DNA from: Variovorax guangxiensis
Lineage (GTDB): Bacteria > Pseudomonadota > Gammaproteobacteria > Burkholderiales > Burkholderiaceae_C
DNA length: 64,000 nucleotides
Direction of reading: 5' to 3'
Assembly (NCBI RefSeq): GCF_003952165.1
Contig: NZ_RXFT01000004.1
Span: 419,123-483,122 of the forward strand
Under the pieces are notes generated by a model. That model had not been told where the DNA came from. It saw only the letters and a list, made by a program, of their open reading frames with translations, and searched no databases. The stretch's first letter is position 1, and each line of letters opens with the position of its first letter. Below, piece by piece: positions 1 to 8,475 of the stretch. The translations under genes and the position numbers were made by a program.

Positions 1-258
1 CTGCCCGACTGGATCTTCCGCATCGTCGCGGCGCGCATGCTGCGCATCGATGCCAAGGCGCGCTCGAGCATGGCCGACGACCTTGCGCTCGGCCGCCGCA
101 CCGAGATCGACGCGCTCAGCGGCGAGGTGGTGCGCCTCGCGCAGGAGCACGGCCTGAGCGCGCCGCGCAATTCGCGCATGGTTTCGCTGCTCGAGGCCTG
201 GCCGCAACAGCCGAAGCGCTGGACGGCACGGCAATTGCAGGACGCGCTGGGCTTGTAA
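1..258 (+). CDS. 2-dehydropantoate 2-reductase family protein, C-terminal part
   Basis: This is the last 85 codons of a gene whose start lies outside the window; the frame is open from base 1. The visible part matches the helical C-terminal domain of ketopantoate reductases (ApbA/PanE family), including the R-x-TEIDALSGEVVRL stretch that lines the substrate and dimer region and the following segment with an AP-x-N turn. Family members reduce 2-dehydropantoate to pantoate with NADPH, but many paralogues act on other 2-oxo acids and the N-terminal Rossmann domain cannot be seen here. The gene ends 54 bases before dadA on the same strand, so the two may be co-transcribed. A housekeeping PanE and a catabolic paralogue are both possible. 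Confidence 0.75.
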   Translation: MPDWIFRIVAARMLRIDAKARSSMADDLALGRRTEIDALSGEVVRLAQEHGLSAPRNSRMVSLLEAWPQQPKRWTARQLQDALGL

Positions 259-312
259 CGTCCGGCCCTGTACCCTCGGCTGCGTCACGGCAGCTTCAAA
301 AGGGTTGTTCTC

Positions 313-1572
313 ATGCGGGTCCTGATTCTCGGCAGCGGTGTCATCGGCACCTCGATCGCGTATTACCTGGCGCGTGCCGGTCACGAGGTGACGGTGCTGG
401 AGCGTCGGCCGGCGCCCGCGCTCGAAACCAGCTTTGCGAACGCGGGCGAAGTCTCGCCCGGCTACTCGGCGCCATGGGCCGGGCCCGGCGTGCCGGTCAA
501 GGCCGTCAAGTGGATGCTGATGCAGCACAGCCCGCTGGTCATCAAGCCGATGCTCGATCCGGCGATGTGGCGCTGGGGCCTTGCGATGCTGCGCAACTGC
601 ACGCAGGCGCGCTACGAGATCAACAAGAGCCGCATGGTGCGGCTCGCCGAATACAGCCGCGATTGCCTGAAGGAACTGCGCGCCGGCACCGGCATCGCCT
701 ACGACGAGCGCATGCAGGGCACGCTGCAGCTCTTTCGCACGCAGCAGCAGCTCGACGGCACCTCGAAGGACGTCGAAGTACTGCAGGCCTCGGGCGTGCC
801 CTACCAGTTGCTCGACCGTGAAGGCTGCGTGCAGTACGAGCCCGCGCTCGCGGCGGTGAAGGGCAAGTTCGTCGGCGGTTTGCGGCTGCCGGGCGACGAG
901 ACTGGCGACTGCTTCAAGTTCACGCAGGCGCTGGCGAAGCTGGCCGAGGCCGAGGGCGTGAATTTCAGGTTCGGCGTCAACATCCAGGCTCTCGAGCACG
1001 ACGCCGTCAAGGGCATCACTGCGGTGCGCACCGATGCCGGCAGCTTCACGGCCGATCGCTACGTGGTCGCGCTCGGCAGCTATTCGCCCGCGCTGGTCAG
1101 GCCGCTGGGCATCCGGCTGCCGGTGTATCCGGTCAAGGGCTTCTCGATCACGGTGCCGATCACCGACGCCAGTGGCGCGCCCGAATCGACGGTGATGGAC
1201 GAGACCTTCAAGGTGGCGGTCACGCGCCTGGGCGATCGCATCCGCGTGGGCGGCACCGCGCAGCTCTCGGGCTTCGACCTGCGGCTCAACGAGCGCCGGC
1301 GCGACACGCTCGAGCACGTCGTGACCGACCTGTTCCCCAAGGGCGGCAGCGTGCGCGACGCTTCCTTCTGGACTGGCCTGCGCCCCATGACGCCCGACGG
1401 CACGCCCGTGATCGGCTCCACCCGCATTCCCAACCTGATGCTGAGCACCGGCCACGGCACCCTCGGCTGGACCATGGCCGCGGGCACAGGCCGCGTAATG
1501 GCCGACCTGATTGGGGGCAGGGCGCCCGGCATCGACATGGAGGGCCTCACCGTGGCGCGCTACGGCGGCTGA
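313..1572 (+). CDS. dadA: D-amino acid dehydrogenase small subunit
   Basis: A 419-residue FAD-dependent oxidoreductase of the DAO family, the usual length for DadA. The N-terminus carries the Rossmann motif GSGVIG at residues 7-12 directly after the start, and the C-terminus has the family block [14 protein letters not shown] followed by TGHGTLGW. DadA oxidises D-alanine and other D-amino acids to 2-oxo acids plus ammonia and passes electrons to the respiratory chain from the inner face of the membrane. No alanine racemase gene (dadX) is adjacent. A strong terminator lies 29 bases downstream, so the transcript probably ends here. The start is fixed by the dinucleotide-binding strand beginning at residue 2. 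A DadA-like paralogue for another amino acid cannot be excluded. Confidence 0.88.
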   Translation: MRVLILGSGVIGTSIAYYLARAGHEVTVLERRPAPALETSFANAGEVSPGYSAPWAGPGVPVKAVKWMLMQHSPLVIKPMLDPAMWRWGLAMLRNCTQARYEINKSRMVRLAEYSRDCLKELRAGTGIAYDERMQGTLQLFRTQQQLDGTSKDVEVLQASGVPYQLLDREGCVQYEPALAAVKGKFVGGLRLPGDETGDCFKFTQALAKLAEAEGVNFRFGVNIQALEHDAVKGITAVRTDAGSFTADRYVVALGSYSPALVRPLGIRLPVYPVKGFSITVPITDASGAPESTVMDETFKVAVTRLGDRIRVGGTAQLSGFDLRLNERRRDTLEHVVTDLFPKGGSVRDASFWTGLRPMTPDGTPVIGSTRIPNLMLSTGHGTLGWTMAAGTGRVMADLIGGRAPGIDMEGLTVARYGG

Positions 1573-1600
1573 CGCTTCGCTCCTTCTCCTCCACGCCAGG

Positions 1601-1630
1601 ACAGGGCGGCCCGAAAGGCCGCCCTGTTTT
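1601..1630 (+). terminator. Rho-independent terminator after dadA
   Basis: Perfect 11-bp GC-rich stem (arms 1601-1611 and 1617-1627) around a five-base CGAAA loop, running into TTTT at 1627-1630. It separates dadA from the catabolic cluster. Confidence 0.9.
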
Positions 1631-1639
1631 CGTTGTGAC

Positions 1640-1754
1640 ACAAGAATTGGGGTTTTCCCTTAGTCATGAAGTTGTCTTCTTCGATATTCTTCGTGGCGTT
1701 CCATTAATAAATCGTTGTTTCTTTAGTGAGACAAAACCGAGCCAAACGGACACG
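1640..1754 (+). promoter_or_regulatory. AT-rich leader and candidate operator before the catabolic cluster
   Basis: This stretch is clearly more AT-rich than its surroundings and sits between the dadA terminator and the first Bug gene, so it is the likely promoter of the long plus-strand cluster. It contains the imperfect inverted repeat TTGTTTC-N6-GAGACAA at 1715-1734 (six of seven pairs), a plausible site for the IclR regulator encoded at 5073. The promoter hexamers are not clear enough to assign. The operator role is inference. Confidence 0.5.
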
Positions 1755-2738
1755 ATGAAACAGACACGCCGCCTTGCCATCGCCGCCGCCATTTCCATGG
1801 CCGCCGCTTGCGCCTCCGGACTCGCCTGGGCAGCCGACAGCTACCCCGTCAAGCCGATCACGCTGGTCGTCGCCTATCCGGCCGGTGGCGACACCGACGC
1901 GCTGGCGCGGCTGTTCGCCGAGAAGCTGTCGACGCGCGTCGGCCAGCCCGTGGTGGTCGACAACCGCCCCGGCGCCAGCGGCATCATCGGCAGCGCCTAT
2001 GTGTCGAAGGCCACGCCCGACGGCTACACGCTGCTGCTCGCGCCCAGCACCTTCTCGATCGCGCAGCTGGTGCTCAAGACCAACGGCTCGGGCTACGACG
2101 TGCTCAACGGCTTCACGCCCATCGTGCAGACGGGCAGCCAGCCGCTGTTCCTCGTGGCCGGCGGCAACAGCGGCCTCTCCACGGTGAAGGACGCCGTGGC
2201 CGCGGCCAAGGGCGGCAAGACGCTGAGCTACGCGAGCCCGGGCAGCGGCTCGCCGATGCACATCCTGGGAGAGATGTTCGCCCGCGCATCCGGCACCACG
2301 CTCGCGCATGTGCCCTACAAGGGCGTGGCGCCCGCCATCAACGACGTGCTGGGCGGCCACGTGCCCGTCACCTTCATCACGCTGGGGCCGGTGGCGCCGT
2401 ACATCGCCAACGGCAAGCTGCGCCCGCTGGCCGTGGCCTCGGCCCAGCGCTCGCCGCTCGCGCCCAACGTGCCCACGCTGGCCGAGCAGGGCTACAAGGA
2501 CGTCGAGGTGACGGCCTGGAACGGCCTCTGGGGCCCGCGCAACCTGCCGCCCGAGATCGTGAAGACGCTCAACGGCCACTTCAACGAGATCCTGAAGATG
2601 CCCGAGATCGTCTCTCGCATGGCCGTGCTCGGCACCACGCCCGTGGGCGGCGACGCCGAGGTGCTCGGCAAGACCAACGCCGCCGACTACGCGCGCTTCG
2701 GCAAGGTGATCAAGGAACTCGGCATCCAGGCCGACTGA
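1755..2738 (+). CDS. Bug family tripartite tricarboxylate transporter substrate-binding protein
   Basis: A 327-residue periplasmic solute receptor of the Bug/TctC family. A signal peptide (KQTRR, a hydrophobic core, then AWA-AD near residue 27) is followed by the typical PVKPITLVV-x-YPAGG-x-TD start of the mature protein and later DGYTLL and HVPYKG motifs. The start at 1755 was chosen over an in-frame codon at 1635 because it places the signal peptide correctly and the earlier codon lies in the promoter-like region. Bug proteins bind carboxylic or aromatic acids; cognate TctA/TctB membrane subunits are absent from the window, which is common in Burkholderiales. It is the first gene of the cluster and probably delivers the pathway substrate. 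Confidence 0.9.
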   Translation: MKQTRRLAIAAAISMAAACASGLAWAADSYPVKPITLVVAYPAGGDTDALARLFAEKLSTRVGQPVVVDNRPGASGIIGSAYVSKATPDGYTLLLAPSTFSIAQLVLKTNGSGYDVLNGFTPIVQTGSQPLFLVAGGNSGLSTVKDAVAAAKGGKTLSYASPGSGSPMHILGEMFARASGTTLAHVPYKGVAPAINDVLGGHVPVTFITLGPVAPYIANGKLRPLAVASAQRSPLAPNVPTLAEQGYKDVEVTAWNGLWGPRNLPPEIVKTLNGHFNEILKMPEIVSRMAVLGTTPVGGDAEVLGKTNAADYARFGKVIKELGIQAD

Positions 2739-2769
2739 CCCCCGCGACCGATCCACGGACCTCATTTCC

Positions 2770-3585
2770 ATGACCGAACTCAAAGCCATCGCCGATCCAT
2801 CGAGCCTGCAGGCACTGCTCGCCGAGCTGCCCGCCAACCTGCTGGCCGGCCGCCGCGTGCTCGTGACCGGCGGCGCGCGCGGCCTGGGGCTCGCCTTCGC
2901 GCAGTGCATCGCCGCCGCGGGCGCCAGCGTGGTGCTGGCCGACATCCTCGGCGAGCTGGCCGAGACCGAGGCGAAGGCGCTGCGCGAAGCCGGCCGCAAC
3001 GCGCATGCGCTGCCCGTCGACCTGGCCAACCCCGGCTCCATCGTGGCCTGCGCCGACGAAGCCATCCGCCTGCTCGGCGGCCTCGACGGCCTGGTCAACA
3101 ACGCCGCCATCACCAACTCGGGCGGCCGCGACGCGCACCAGCTCGAGATCGACGTGTGGGACCGCGTGATGAACGTCAACGTGCGCGGCAGCTGGCTCAT
3201 GGGCCGCGCCTGCCGCCGGGCGCTGGCAGAGAGCGGGCGCGGCGCCATCGTCAACCTCGCCTCCGACACCGCGCTGTGGGGTGCGCCCAACCTGCTGGCC
3301 TATGCGTCGAGCAAGGGCGCCGTCATTTCCATGACGCGCTCGCTGGCGCGCGAATGGGGCGGCGACAACATCACCGTCAACGCCGTGGCGCCGGGCCTCA
3401 CGCTGGTGGAAGCCACCGAATACGTGCCGATGGTGCGCCACCAGAAGTACCTCGAAGGCCGCGCCATCCCGCGCGAGCAGCAGGCCGCCGACGTGTGCGG
3501 CGCCACCGTCTTCCTTCTTTCCGGGCTCGCGCGCTTCGTGACGGGCCAGCTGCTGGCCGTCAATGGCGGCTTCGCGATGCACTGA
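2770..3585 (+). CDS. SDR family NAD(P)-dependent oxidoreductase
   Basis: A 271-residue classical short-chain dehydrogenase. Visible elements are the cofactor motif TGGARGLG at residues 33-40, an acidic residue ending the second strand (LAD, residues 56-58) suggesting NAD preference, NNAA at 110-113, catalytic Ser165, and Tyr178/Lys182 in YASSK. The roughly 25-residue N-terminal extension before the Rossmann strand is longer than usual. It follows the Bug gene by 31 bases and precedes the cupin gene by 26 bases, so it belongs to the same transcript. It probably oxidises an alcohol or dihydrodiol intermediate; the substrate cannot be read from the sequence. Confidence 0.88.
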   Translation: MTELKAIADPSSLQALLAELPANLLAGRRVLVTGGARGLGLAFAQCIAAAGASVVLADILGELAETEAKALREAGRNAHALPVDLANPGSIVACADEAIRLLGGLDGLVNNAAITNSGGRDAHQLEIDVWDRVMNVNVRGSWLMGRACRRALAESGRGAIVNLASDTALWGAPNLLAYASSKGAVISMTRSLAREWGGDNITVNAVAPGLTLVEATEYVPMVRHQKYLEGRAIPREQQAADVCGATVFLLSGLARFVTGQLLAVNGGFAMH

Positions 3586-3611
3586 ATTTTTCCGACCAAG
3601 GAGTACACCCG

Positions 3612-4160
3612 ATGAGCGACCTGTCCGAACAGCAGAAAATCAACGAAACCGCCGCCAGCAGCCTGGCGCAGCCCGAGGGCAGCAGCCTCGCGGAGTGGAT
3701 GAACACCCGCATCGCGCGCTACGAAACCCGCAAGTACGACTGGGACGCGCTGAAGTTCCAGGCCGACTTCGATCCCAAGTTCCGCCGCGCCCAGATGCGC
3801 TACGTGGGCACCGGCGGCACCGGCGTCGCGAAGGACGTCAACACCGTCCCCGCCGAGCACTTCACCTTCTCGACCATGGTGATCCCCGCCGGCCACGAAG
3901 GCCCGCCGCACCTGCATACCGACGTGGAGGAAGTGTTCTTCCTGATCCGCGGCAAGCTCAAGGTGGTGATCGAGAAGGACGGCGAGCGCTTCGAGACCAT
4001 CATGACCGACCGCGACCTGATCTCGGTGCCGCCCGGTGTGTACCGCGAGGAGATCAACATCGGCGACGAGGACGCGCTGATGTGCGTGATGCTGGGTGCG
4101 AAGAAGCCCGTCACGCCGACCTATCCCGCCGACCACCCCCTGGCCAAGATCAAGCGCTGA
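3612..4160 (+). CDS. Cupin domain protein
   Basis: A 182-residue single-domain cupin. The first metal motif is present as G-x5-HLH-x3/4-E (His100, His102, Glu106 or Glu107, then a Gly at the turn). In the second motif the usual histidine after PPG is not in the normal place (PPGVYREEIN), so the metal site may be three-ligand or altered. The N-terminal 60 residues are polar and precede the barrel. Cupins in such clusters can be dioxygenases, isomerases or small-molecule sensors. The start follows a reasonable ribosome site (AAGGAG) 11 bases upstream. Its position between a dehydrogenase and a hydrolase suggests a catalytic role, but the reaction is unknown. Confidence 0.82.
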   Translation: MSDLSEQQKINETAASSLAQPEGSSLAEWMNTRIARYETRKYDWDALKFQADFDPKFRRAQMRYVGTGGTGVAKDVNTVPAEHFTFSTMVIPAGHEGPPHLHTDVEEVFFLIRGKLKVVIEKDGERFETIMTDRDLISVPPGVYREEINIGDEDALMCVMLGAKKPVTPTYPADHPLAKIKR

Positions 4161-4174
4161 GCGGACGCACGGCC

Positions 4175-5032
4175 ATGAACGTCTCCACCGACGCCCTGAC
4201 GACGCTGCCGGCCTCCGAGCTGGCACGGCTCGACGCCAGCTTCCCGGCCCGCGATGTCGCGGTCGGCGGCGGCGCCGTGGTGTCGGTGCGCGAATGTGGC
4301 CAGGGGCCGGCCATCGTGTGCCTGCACGGTATCGGTTCGGGCGCCGCATCGTGGATCGACACTGCCGAGCTGCTCACGCCACAGGCCCGCGTGATCGCGT
4401 GGGATGCACCAGGCTATGGCGGCTCGACACCGCTCGAAGCCGCCGCGCCGTCCGCCGCCGACTACGCGGCCCGGCTGGGCCAACTGCTCGACGCGCTCGG
4501 CATCGAATCTTGCGTGCTGGTCGGCCATTCGCTGGGCGCGATCACCGCCGCTTCGGCCGCGCGCTCCGATGCGCGCATCCGCCGGTTGGTGCTGGTGAGC
4601 CCCGCCATCGGCTACGGCGCTGCCTCGCGCTCGGAGGCGCGGGCCAAGGTCCGCATCGAGCGCCTTGCCACGCTCGACGAACTCGGCATCGCCGGCATGG
4701 CCGCGAAGCGCTCCGGCCGGCTGGTTTCCGACAAGGCCTCCGAGCACGCCCGCCAGTGGGTGCGCTGGAACATGGCCCGCCTGAACGACCACGGCTACCG
4801 CCAGGCCGTCGAGCTGCTGTGCAACGCCGACCTGCTGGCCGACCTGCCGCCGCCCATGCCGGTGCGCGTGGCCTGCGGCGCGCTCGACGTGGTCACGCCC
4901 CCGTCGGCCTGCGAAGAAGTCGCGCGCAAGTGCGGAGTGCGGCTCGAATTGGTGGACGATGCGGGCCACGCCGGCTATGTGGAGCAACCGCAGGCCGTCG
5001 CGAAGCTGCTGAGCGAATCCCTCGCCGGCTGA
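4175..5032 (+). CDS. Alpha/beta hydrolase (MhpC-like)
   Basis: A 285-residue alpha/beta hydrolase with a complete triad: Ser119 in the elbow GHSLG, Asp238 in GALDVVTP and His265 in DAGHAGY. The oxyanion loop LHGIGSG is at residues 50-56. Size and layout match C-C bond hydrolases acting on meta-cleavage products and also lactonases such as 3-oxoadipate enol-lactonase. An extradiol-dioxygenase-like gene at 10915 makes a meta-cleavage product hydrolase the more attractive reading, but this is inference. It lies 14 bases after the cupin gene and 40 bases before the IclR gene. Confidence 0.85.
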   Translation: MNVSTDALTTLPASELARLDASFPARDVAVGGGAVVSVRECGQGPAIVCLHGIGSGAASWIDTAELLTPQARVIAWDAPGYGGSTPLEAAAPSAADYAARLGQLLDALGIESCVLVGHSLGAITAASAARSDARIRRLVLVSPAIGYGAASRSEARAKVRIERLATLDELGIAGMAAKRSGRLVSDKASEHARQWVRWNMARLNDHGYRQAVELLCNADLLADLPPPMPVRVACGALDVVTPPSACEEVARKCGVRLELVDDAGHAGYVEQPQAVAKLLSESLAG

Positions 5033-5072
5033 CCGCAATCACACAGAGACATCCGAGGAAGGAACCACAGGC

Positions 5073-5918
5073 ATGGCCAGCAACAACAACGACGGCAACG
5101 AGGCGATGGAAGAGGGCGCCGACCGCTACAACGTGCCCGCGCTGGAGCGCGGATTGCGCGTGCTGTGCGAGTTCAGCCGCGAAAGCCGCACGCTCTCGGC
5201 ACCCGAACTGGCGCGCCGCTTCGACCTGCCGCGCTCCACCGTCTTCCGCCTGCTCACCACGCTGGAGAACATGGGCTTTCTCGAGCGCACCGAGGGCGGT
5301 CGCGACTACCGCCTGGGCCTGGCCGTGCTGCGCCTGGGCTTCGAATATCTCGCCTCGCTGGAGCTCACCCAGCTGGGCACGCCGCTGCTGAACCGCCTGT
5401 GCGACGAACTGCGCACGCCCTGCAACCTGGTGGTGCGCGACGGCCGCTCCATCGTCTACGTCGCCAAGGTGGCGCCGCCCACGCCCTTCGCCAGCTCGGT
5501 CACCGTGGGCACGCGACTGCCGGCCCATGCCACGGTGCTGGGCCGCATCCTGCTCGAAGACCTCACGCTGCCGCAGCTGCGCGCCCTCTACCCCGAAGAC
5601 AAGCTCGAGACCTTCTCGCCGAGCACCCCGAAGACCGTGACCGAGCTCTTCGACATGGTGCAGGCCGACCGCCAGCGCGGCTACGTGCTGGGCGAGGGCT
5701 TCTTCGAATCGAACATCTCCAGCATCGCCGCGCCGGTGCGCGACCACAGCGGCCATATCGTGGCGGCGCTGGGCGCCACCGTTACCGCCAGCCACATCGA
5801 GGAGAGCCGCATCGACGAGATGGTGCAGCGCGTGCGCGGCACCGCCGACGAGATCTCCGGCCTGCTCAATTACTCGCCCGCGCGTACCGCCAACGTGGTG
5901 CCGCTTCGCTCAGCCTGA
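5073..5918 (+). CDS. IclR family transcriptional regulator
   Basis: A 281-residue IclR-type regulator. Residues about 19-95 form the winged helix, with the signature ALERGLRVL, the recognition region LPRSTVFRLL and the wing before YRLG; residues about 100-275 form the effector-binding domain (including R-x-ARLPAHAT-like TRLPAHAT and a C-terminal IAAPV block). IclR proteins commonly control aromatic-acid operons, repressing or activating in response to a pathway intermediate. Here the gene is embedded within the operon it is likely to regulate rather than divergent from it. A purine-rich ribosome site (GAGGAAGGA) precedes the start. Confidence 0.9.
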   Translation: MASNNNDGNEAMEEGADRYNVPALERGLRVLCEFSRESRTLSAPELARRFDLPRSTVFRLLTTLENMGFLERTEGGRDYRLGLAVLRLGFEYLASLELTQLGTPLLNRLCDELRTPCNLVVRDGRSIVYVAKVAPPTPFASSVTVGTRLPAHATVLGRILLEDLTLPQLRALYPEDKLETFSPSTPKTVTELFDMVQADRQRGYVLGEGFFESNISSIAAPVRDHSGHIVAALGATVTASHIEESRIDEMVQRVRGTADEISGLLNYSPARTANVVPLRSA

Positions 5919-5928
5919 TTCCGGGACC

Positions 5929-6768
5929 ATGACCGCCCAAGCTCTTCCTTCCTCTTTCTTCGCCGCCGATGCGCTGGCCGGCCGCGTGGCCGTGGTCACG
6001 GGCGGCTCGTCGGGCATCGGCCTGGCCACTGTCGAACTGCTGCTGGGCTGCGGCGCCTCGGTGGCCCTGTGCGGCCGCAATGCCGAGCGGCTCGATGGCG
6101 CCGTGGCCGGCCTGCGCGGGCAGTACCCCGGCGCGAAGCTCTTCGCGCAGACCTGCGACGTGCTCGACGCCGCCTCGGTGCGCTCCTTCGCTGCCGCCAG
6201 CGAAGCCGCGCTCGGCCCGGCCTCGATGCTCGTCAACAACGCGGGGCAGGGCCGGGTCTCGACCTTCGCGGACACCGACGACAAGGCCTGGACCGAAGAG
6301 CTGAACCTGAAATTCTTCTCCGTCATCAACCCGACGCGCGCCTTCCTGCCGCAGCTCGCGGCGCAGCGTGCAGTGCTGGGCGATGCCTCCATCGTCTGCG
6401 CCAACTCGCTGCTGGCGCGCCAGCCCGAGCCGCACATGGTCGCCACCTCGGCCGCGCGCGCCGGCCTCTTGAACCTGGTGCGTTCCATGGCCACCGAGTT
6501 CGCGCCGCAGGGCGTGCGCGTCAACGGCATCCTGATCGGCCTCGTCGAATCGGGCCAGTGGCGCCGCCGCTTCGAGGCGCGCGAAGACAAGTCACTCGGC
6601 TGGGCCGCATGGAGCGGCCAGCTCGCGAAGAACAAACACATTCCGCTGGGTCGCCTGGGGCTTCCGACAGAAGCCGCCCGCGCGATCCTTTTCCTCGCTT
6701 CGCCCCTCGCGTCGTACACGACGGGCAGCCACATCGACATCTCCGGAGGCCTGTCACGCCATGCATAA
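5929..6768 (+). CDS. SDR family protein with altered active site
   Basis: A 279-residue short-chain dehydrogenase fold. The cofactor motif TGGSSGIG (residues 24-31) and NNAG (103-106) are intact, and the C-terminal ISGG turn is present. The catalytic Tyr-x3-Lys is not: aligning the following helix (ARAGLLNLVRS) puts Thr173 at the tyrosine and Arg177 at the lysine position, although Ser160 is kept. The protein may therefore bind NAD(P) without classical reductase chemistry, or use another acid/base. It overlaps the next gene by 8 bases, indicating translational coupling with the TPP enzyme. The nearest familiar annotation would be 3-oxoacyl-ACP reductase-like, which should not be taken as function. 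Confidence 0.85.
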   Translation: MTAQALPSSFFAADALAGRVAVVTGGSSGIGLATVELLLGCGASVALCGRNAERLDGAVAGLRGQYPGAKLFAQTCDVLDAASVRSFAAASEAALGPASMLVNNAGQGRVSTFADTDDKAWTEELNLKFFSVINPTRAFLPQLAAQRAVLGDASIVCANSLLARQPEPHMVATSAARAGLLNLVRSMATEFAPQGVRVNGILIGLVESGQWRRRFEAREDKSLGWAAWSGQLAKNKHIPLGRLGLPTEAARAILFLASPLASYTTGSHIDISGGLSRHA

Positions 6769-8461
6769 CCCCAGCAACACCGTCACCGTCGGCGCCGTCG
6801 TCGCCGCCTTTCTCGAACAGTGCGGCGTCAAGGCGGCCTTCGGCGTGATCTCGATCCACAACATGCCGATCCTCGATGCCTTCGCGCAGCGCGGCACGGT
6901 GCGTTTCATCTCGGCGCGGGGCGAGGCCGGCGCGGGCAACATGGCCGACGCCTACGCACGCTCCACCGCCAGCCTGGGCGTGTGCATCACCAGCACCGGG
7001 CCTGCCGCGGGCAACATCGCGGGAAGCATGGTCGAGGCCCTGACGGCCGGCGCGCCCGTGCTGCACATCACCGGGCAGATCGAGACGCCGTACCTCGACA
7101 AGGGCATGTCGTACATCCACGAGGCACCCGACCAGCTCACCATGCTCAAGGCCGTGTCGAAGGCCGCGCTGCGCGTGCGCAGCGTCGAAACGGTGCTCGG
7201 CACGCTCAAGCGCGCCGTGCAGCTTGCGCTGACGGCACCGACGGGCCCTGTCAGCGTCGAGATCCCGATCGACATCCAGTCGGCGCTGACCACGATGCCG
7301 GCCGACCTGTCGCCGCTGCCCATCGAGCGCCCCGTGCCATCCGCCGCCGCGCTCGACGCGCTGGCCACGCGCCTCGCCGCCGCCAGGCGCCCGATGCTGT
7401 GGGTCGGCGGCGGTGCCCGCCATGCCCGCGCCGCCATCCAGCGCTTGCAGAAACTCGGCTTCGGTGTCGTCACCACGACGCAGGGCCGCGGCACGGTGCC
7501 CGAGGACGATGCCGGTTCGCTCGGCGCCTACAACATCCAGAAGCCGGTCGAGGCCCTGTACCAGACCTGCGACGCGATGCTCGTGGTCGGCTCGCGCCTG
7601 CGCGGCAACGAGACGCTCAAGTACGAACTGAAGCTGCCCCGCCCGCTGTACCGCATCGACGCCGACGCCGCCGCCGAAGGCCGCTGCTACGCGTCCGAAG
7701 CCTTCGTCTGCGGCGATTCCGCGCTGGCCCTCGAAGGCCTGGCAGACCGCCTCGAAGCCGCCAGGTACAAGGCCGACCCGCAACTGCTGGCCGACCTGCG
7801 CGCCGCCCACGACCAGGCGGTTGCGGCGCTGCGCGACGGCCTCGGCCCGTACGCCGAGCTCGTGCGCCAGCTCCAGTCGGCGGCCGGCCGCAACTTCAAC
7901 TGGGTGCGTGACGTGACCGTCTCCAACAGCACCTGGGGCAACCGCGAACTGCGCGTCTTCGAACCGAGCGCCGGCGTGCACGCCACGGGCGGCGGCATCG
8001 GCCAGGGCATGCCGATGGCCATCGGCGCGGCCATCGGCGCGGCGGTGACGGGCTCGGGCCGCAAGACCTTCTGCCTGGCCGGCGACGGCGGCTTCATCCT
8101 GAACCTGGGCGAGCTGGCCTGCATGGTGCAGGAGAAGGCGCCCATGGTGATCGTGCTCATGAACGACAAGAGCTACGGCGTCATCAAGAACATCCAGGAC
8201 GCGCAGTACGGCGGCCGCCAGTGCTATGCCGAGCTGCACACGCCCGACTACGACCTGCTGTGCAAGTCGATCGCGCTGCCGCATGCCCGCGTGCGGGACC
8301 TGGCCGAGCTGCCCGCCCGCCTCGGCGAGGCGCTGGCGGCCGAAGGTCCGTTCCTGCTGGAGATCGACATGCTCTCGATCGGCAGCTTCAAGGCCACCTT
8401 CGCCGGCCCGCCGACCAACACGGTCACGCAGATCCCGGCGCTCGGCACGGCCGGCAAGTGA
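6761..8461 (+). CDS. Thiamine pyrophosphate-dependent enzyme (acetolactate synthase/benzoylformate decarboxylase-like)
   Basis: A 566-residue TPP enzyme with three domains: PYR domain (1-170) with the cofactor-activating Glu55 in RGEAGAGNMADAYAR, a central domain (190-330), and the PP domain (370-530) with the metal motif GDG at 441-443 and ND at 468-469. Such enzymes decarboxylate 2-oxo acids to aldehydes or carboligate them. Its neighbours are a dehydrogenase-like protein upstream and an aldehyde dehydrogenase downstream, which fits a mandelate-type route (2-oxo acid to aldehyde to acid). No small regulatory subunit is adjacent, arguing against biosynthetic acetolactate synthase. Confidence 0.85.
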   Translation: MHNPSNTVTVGAVVAAFLEQCGVKAAFGVISIHNMPILDAFAQRGTVRFISARGEAGAGNMADAYARSTASLGVCITSTGPAAGNIAGSMVEALTAGAPVLHITGQIETPYLDKGMSYIHEAPDQLTMLKAVSKAALRVRSVETVLGTLKRAVQLALTAPTGPVSVEIPIDIQSALTTMPADLSPLPIERPVPSAAALDALATRLAAARRPMLWVGGGARHARAAIQRLQKLGFGVVTTTQGRGTVPEDDAGSLGAYNIQKPVEALYQTCDAMLVVGSRLRGNETLKYELKLPRPLYRIDADAAAEGRCYASEAFVCGDSALALEGLADRLEAARYKADPQLLADLRAAHDQAVAALRDGLGPYAELVRQLQSAAGRNFNWVRDVTVSNSTWGNRELRVFEPSAGVHATGGGIGQGMPMAIGAAIGAAVTGSGRKTFCLAGDGGFILNLGELACMVQEKAPMVIVLMNDKSYGVIKNIQDAQYGGRQCYAELHTPDYDLLCKSIALPHARVRDLAELPARLGEALAAEGPFLLEIDMLSIGSFKATFAGPPTNTVTQIPALGTAGK

Positions 8462-8475
8462 GCGAAGCCCGTTCC

